Below, one piece after another: positions 62,479-64,000 of a stretch of DNA of 64,000 nucleotides (positions within the stretch are counted from its first letter, which is position 1; every line of letters begins with the position of its first letter). Under the pieces are notes generated by a model, which saw only the letters and a program-made list of their open reading frames with translations, did not search any database and had not been told where the DNA came from. The position numbers and the translations under genes were made by a program. Location of the stretch: the NCBI RefSeq assembly GCF_014645615.1, contig NZ_BMMB01000006.1, positions 372,001 through 436,000 of the forward strand, read 5' to 3'. This stretch comes from Paenibacillus hunanensis. GTDB taxonomy: Bacteria > Bacillota > Bacilli > Paenibacillales > Paenibacillaceae.

Positions 62479-62564
62479 GCCGGGGTGGCGGAATTGGCAG
62501 ACGCACAGGACTTAAAATCCTGCGGTAGGTGACTACCGTACGGGTTCGACCCCCGTCCTCGGCA
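62479..62564 (+). tRNA. tRNA-Leu (anticodon TAA)
   Basis: 86-base class II tRNA with acceptor GCCGGGG/CCTCGGC, D arm with TGGCGGAATTGGCAGACGC, anticodon stem CAGGA/TCCTG with loop CTTAAAA (anticodon 62513-62515), a long variable arm (GGTAGGTGACTACC) and T arm CGGGTTCGACCCCCG-like. CCA is not encoded. It reads UUA and UUG. Confidence 0.95.
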
Positions 62565-62580
62565 TATAGATTAACATGGA

Positions 62581-62611
62581 AAAGCCCTTGTGAATACAAG
62601 GGCTTTTTTGT
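62581..62611 (+). terminator. Terminator after tRNA-Leu
   Basis: AAAGCCCTTGT pairs with ACAAGGGCTTT around GAAT and ends in six T residues. Confidence 0.88.
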
Positions 62612-62670
62612 TTTTAGAATTAATCTAGTGTGTAAAGCTTACATGATTTCTCACATTAAAATAGAGAAGT

Positions 62671-62796
62671 TTACCAAGGGAGCGCGCAACCTTGATTATA
62701 TGGAGGACACTTAGGAGGCGTTGCAGCTGAAGTAACAATAGAAAAAGATAAGGTAAGAACTGCGGTCAGAACCAAAATAGCTAAATATTTTTTCAT
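62671..62796 (-). CDS. Tiny secreted two-cysteine peptide
   Basis: 41-residue gene product on the minus strand. It has a full signal peptide (MKKYLAILVLTAVL..., hydrophobic core, cleavage near VTSA-A at about residue 24) and a mature part of about 17 residues with a proline-rich start (ATPPK) and two cysteines seven residues apart, able to form one disulfide ring, ending LPW. GAGGTG lies eight bases before the ATG (62796). The downstream end meets the tRNA-Leu terminator region. No known family is recognised. It could be a signalling peptide, a bacteriocin-like peptide or a small envelope peptide; none is shown. The 250 bases upstream are very AT-rich. Confidence 0.55.
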   Translation of the reverse strand: MKKYLAILVLTAVLTLSFSIVTSAATPPKCPPYNQGCALPW

Positions 62797-62987
62797 ATGT
62801 AGCACCTCTTTCATTAGATTTAAATTAATATAACAAATAAATTCTTTTAATGGAAGTAAATGTAATAATAATGTTAGCTAATAATTATATTTTTAACAAA
62901 AAATTTAATGTCTATAATGGCTTGTTCTAGATATGTAGTTTTATTACTACCTAAAAAATGAGGGGTAACAACCTATAATCTATAAAT

Positions 62988-63001
62988 TGTAAGCGCCTCC
63001 A
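62988..63001. promoter_or_regulatory. Possible cre site upstream of the alpha-glucuronidase gene
   Basis: TGTAAGCGCCTCCA agrees with the catabolite-response consensus TGWAANCGNTNWCA at all but two defined positions. It overlaps a possible promoter (TTGTAA at 62987, TACGAT at 63009, 16-base spacer). A CcpA roadblock or operator is plausible. Confidence 0.4.
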
Positions 63002-63047
63002 ATAATGGTACGATAAATAGACCAGACTATACCACAGGAGGACGATC

Positions 63048-64000
63048 ATGCAAAATCAAACTAACTCTCCCTCAGATACTGTGCCGCATCCATCTCATTC
63101 ATCTCAAACGATTCATAGCGAACGTGACCTACAACGCTACGAAACCGGCTACGATGCCTGGCTTTCCTACATACCTCTCCAGACCTTCCCAGCTACAGCG
63201 AATGCTGAAGCCTGGGCAGCTTGCTGTCGCCATATTCATGTAGCAGCCGAGCAGCAGCATCCTGTGATACAAACTGCTACACAGGAGCTAGCTCGCGGCA
63301 TCAGCTCCATGCTAGGACAAACTGTCCAATACACCAGTAGTGAACTCAACCAAGAGCCATCCCACTCCCATGGGCAGGAGACAGGAATCTGGCTTATTCC
63401 ACTACATACCATTGTCACACCAGCCAACGTTCCCGACACTTACGAGCTTCCAGAGTGGCTAACCTCCATGTATCCACAAGCCCATGATGATGTACAGCAA
63501 TGTATGGCACAGGGTGAAGAAGGCTATGTTCTGCGCGCATGGCCAGCGGGCAACCAGAGCACCTCCAATAGTCATACTGGCTATCCCCATTCTACTGCTA
63601 CATTAATATCGGATACGAGCAGTGATGATCGTCATCCTACAGCGAGTGAATCAAGCTCTACTACCAACACGACCAGCAATGGCAGCAGGCTTATCATTCT
63701 GGCATCTTCTCCAGAAGGTGTGCTTTACGGTACGTTCCATCTACTTCGTCATATGGGCACCGGACAGCCGCTGGATCAGCTTACAGCGATCAGTCGTCCA
63801 GCTAATCGTCTACGTATGATCGACCATTGGGATAATGCGGACGGTAGTATTGAACGTGGATATGCAGGACAATCTTTTTTATATGAAAATAACGCCTTTA
63901 CTCGCGATTGGGACAGACTGCATGATTATGCGCGTCTGCTCGCTTCGACTGGCTTTAATGCGTTGTCGATCAATAATGTCAATGTACATGCGACAGAGAC
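63048..64000 (+). CDS. aguA: Alpha-glucuronidase, GH67 family, 3' end cut by window
   Basis: First 317 codons of a large enzyme, open to the window end. GH67 enzymes release 4-O-methylglucuronic acid from xylan-derived oligosaccharides inside the cell. The N-terminal domain has LASSPEGVLYGTFHLLRHM, then the start of the catalytic barrel with the family landmark RMIDHWDNADGSIERGYAGQS and TGFNALSINNVN. The N-terminal domain carries an unusual Ser/Thr/His-rich insertion of about 45 residues (about 167-215). There is no signal peptide. AGGAGG lies seven bases before the ATG. A cre-like site lies upstream. Confidence 0.88.
   Translation, partial: MQNQTNSPSDTVPHPSHSSQTIHSERDLQRYETGYDAWLSYIPLQTFPATANAEAWAACCRHIHVAAEQQHPVIQTATQELARGISSMLGQTVQYTSSELNQEPSHSHGQETGIWLIPLHTIVTPANVPDTYELPEWLTSMYPQAHDDVQQCMAQGEEGYVLRAWPAGNQSTSNSHTGYPHSTATLISDTSSDDRHPTASESSSTTNTTSNGSRLIILASSPEGVLYGTFHLLRHMGTGQPLDQLTAISRPANRLRMIDHWDNADGSIERGYAGQSFLYENNAFTRDWDRLHDYARLLASTGFNALSINNVNVHATE

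Overview
The window is a stretch of chromosome from a Gram-positive Bacillales bacterium, most likely a member of the Paenibacillaceae (inference). The signs are AGGAGG-type ribosome binding sites, frequent TTG and GTG starts, bacillithiol synthesis (bshC), a meso-DAP-type murE, DivIVA/SepF/PgeF/YlmH gene order, a T-box in front of ileS and a PyrR-attenuated pyr operon. Coding density is high. Base composition is moderate, with several clearly AT-rich intergenic stretches.

Layout. Positions 1-5.7 kb: end of an LCP wall-polymer ligase, a PIN/PhoH ATPase, a secreted coiled-coil protein, panE and a DUF3397 membrane protein. Positions 5.9-11.7 kb: a complete oligopeptide ABC importer whose two ATPases are fused into one chain. 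Positions 12-17 kb: a small secreted protein, bshC, an S-adenosylhomocysteinase and a DUF2785 gene, with two AT-rich pockets. Positions 17.2-32.2 kb: the division and cell wall (dcw) cluster mraZ-rsmH-ftsL-pbpB-murE-murF-mraY-murD-murG-divIB-ftsA-ftsZ. Positions 32.4-42.5 kb: pgeF-yggS-sepF-yggT-ylmH-divIVA, a T-box, a type-2 ileS, lspA and rluD. Positions 43-52.3 kb: pyrR-pyrB-pyrC-carA-carB-pyrF-pyrE. Positions 52.9-64 kb: two tRNA genes and an accessory carbohydrate region: a DeoC-like aldolase, an FGGY kinase and an SDR dehydrogenase under a GntR/HutC regulator, a secreted GH30 enzyme, sucrose phosphorylase and the start of a GH67 alpha-glucuronidase.

Main observations. (1) The dcw-to-pyr backbone follows the Bacillales gene order, but every sporulation gene that normally sits in it is absent: spoVD, spoVE, spoIIGA-sigE-sigG, ylmC and the ylyA/yteA-type gene. 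This suggests an asporogenous lineage that lost these genes precisely. (2) The kinase/SDR/aldolase/GntR cluster carries three copies of a palindrome, AAAGAT-N4-ATCTTT. One fills the -35/-10 spacer of the kinase promoter, one lies just downstream of the aldolase promoter and one lies upstream of the regulator gene. This defines a small, apparently undescribed polyol or deoxysugar regulon. (3) A 41-codon gene for a tiny secreted two-cysteine peptide lies next to the tRNA-Leu gene. (4) Four MraZ-type boxes with exact 10-bp spacing precede mraZ.

All calls come from reading the sequence. No database search was run.
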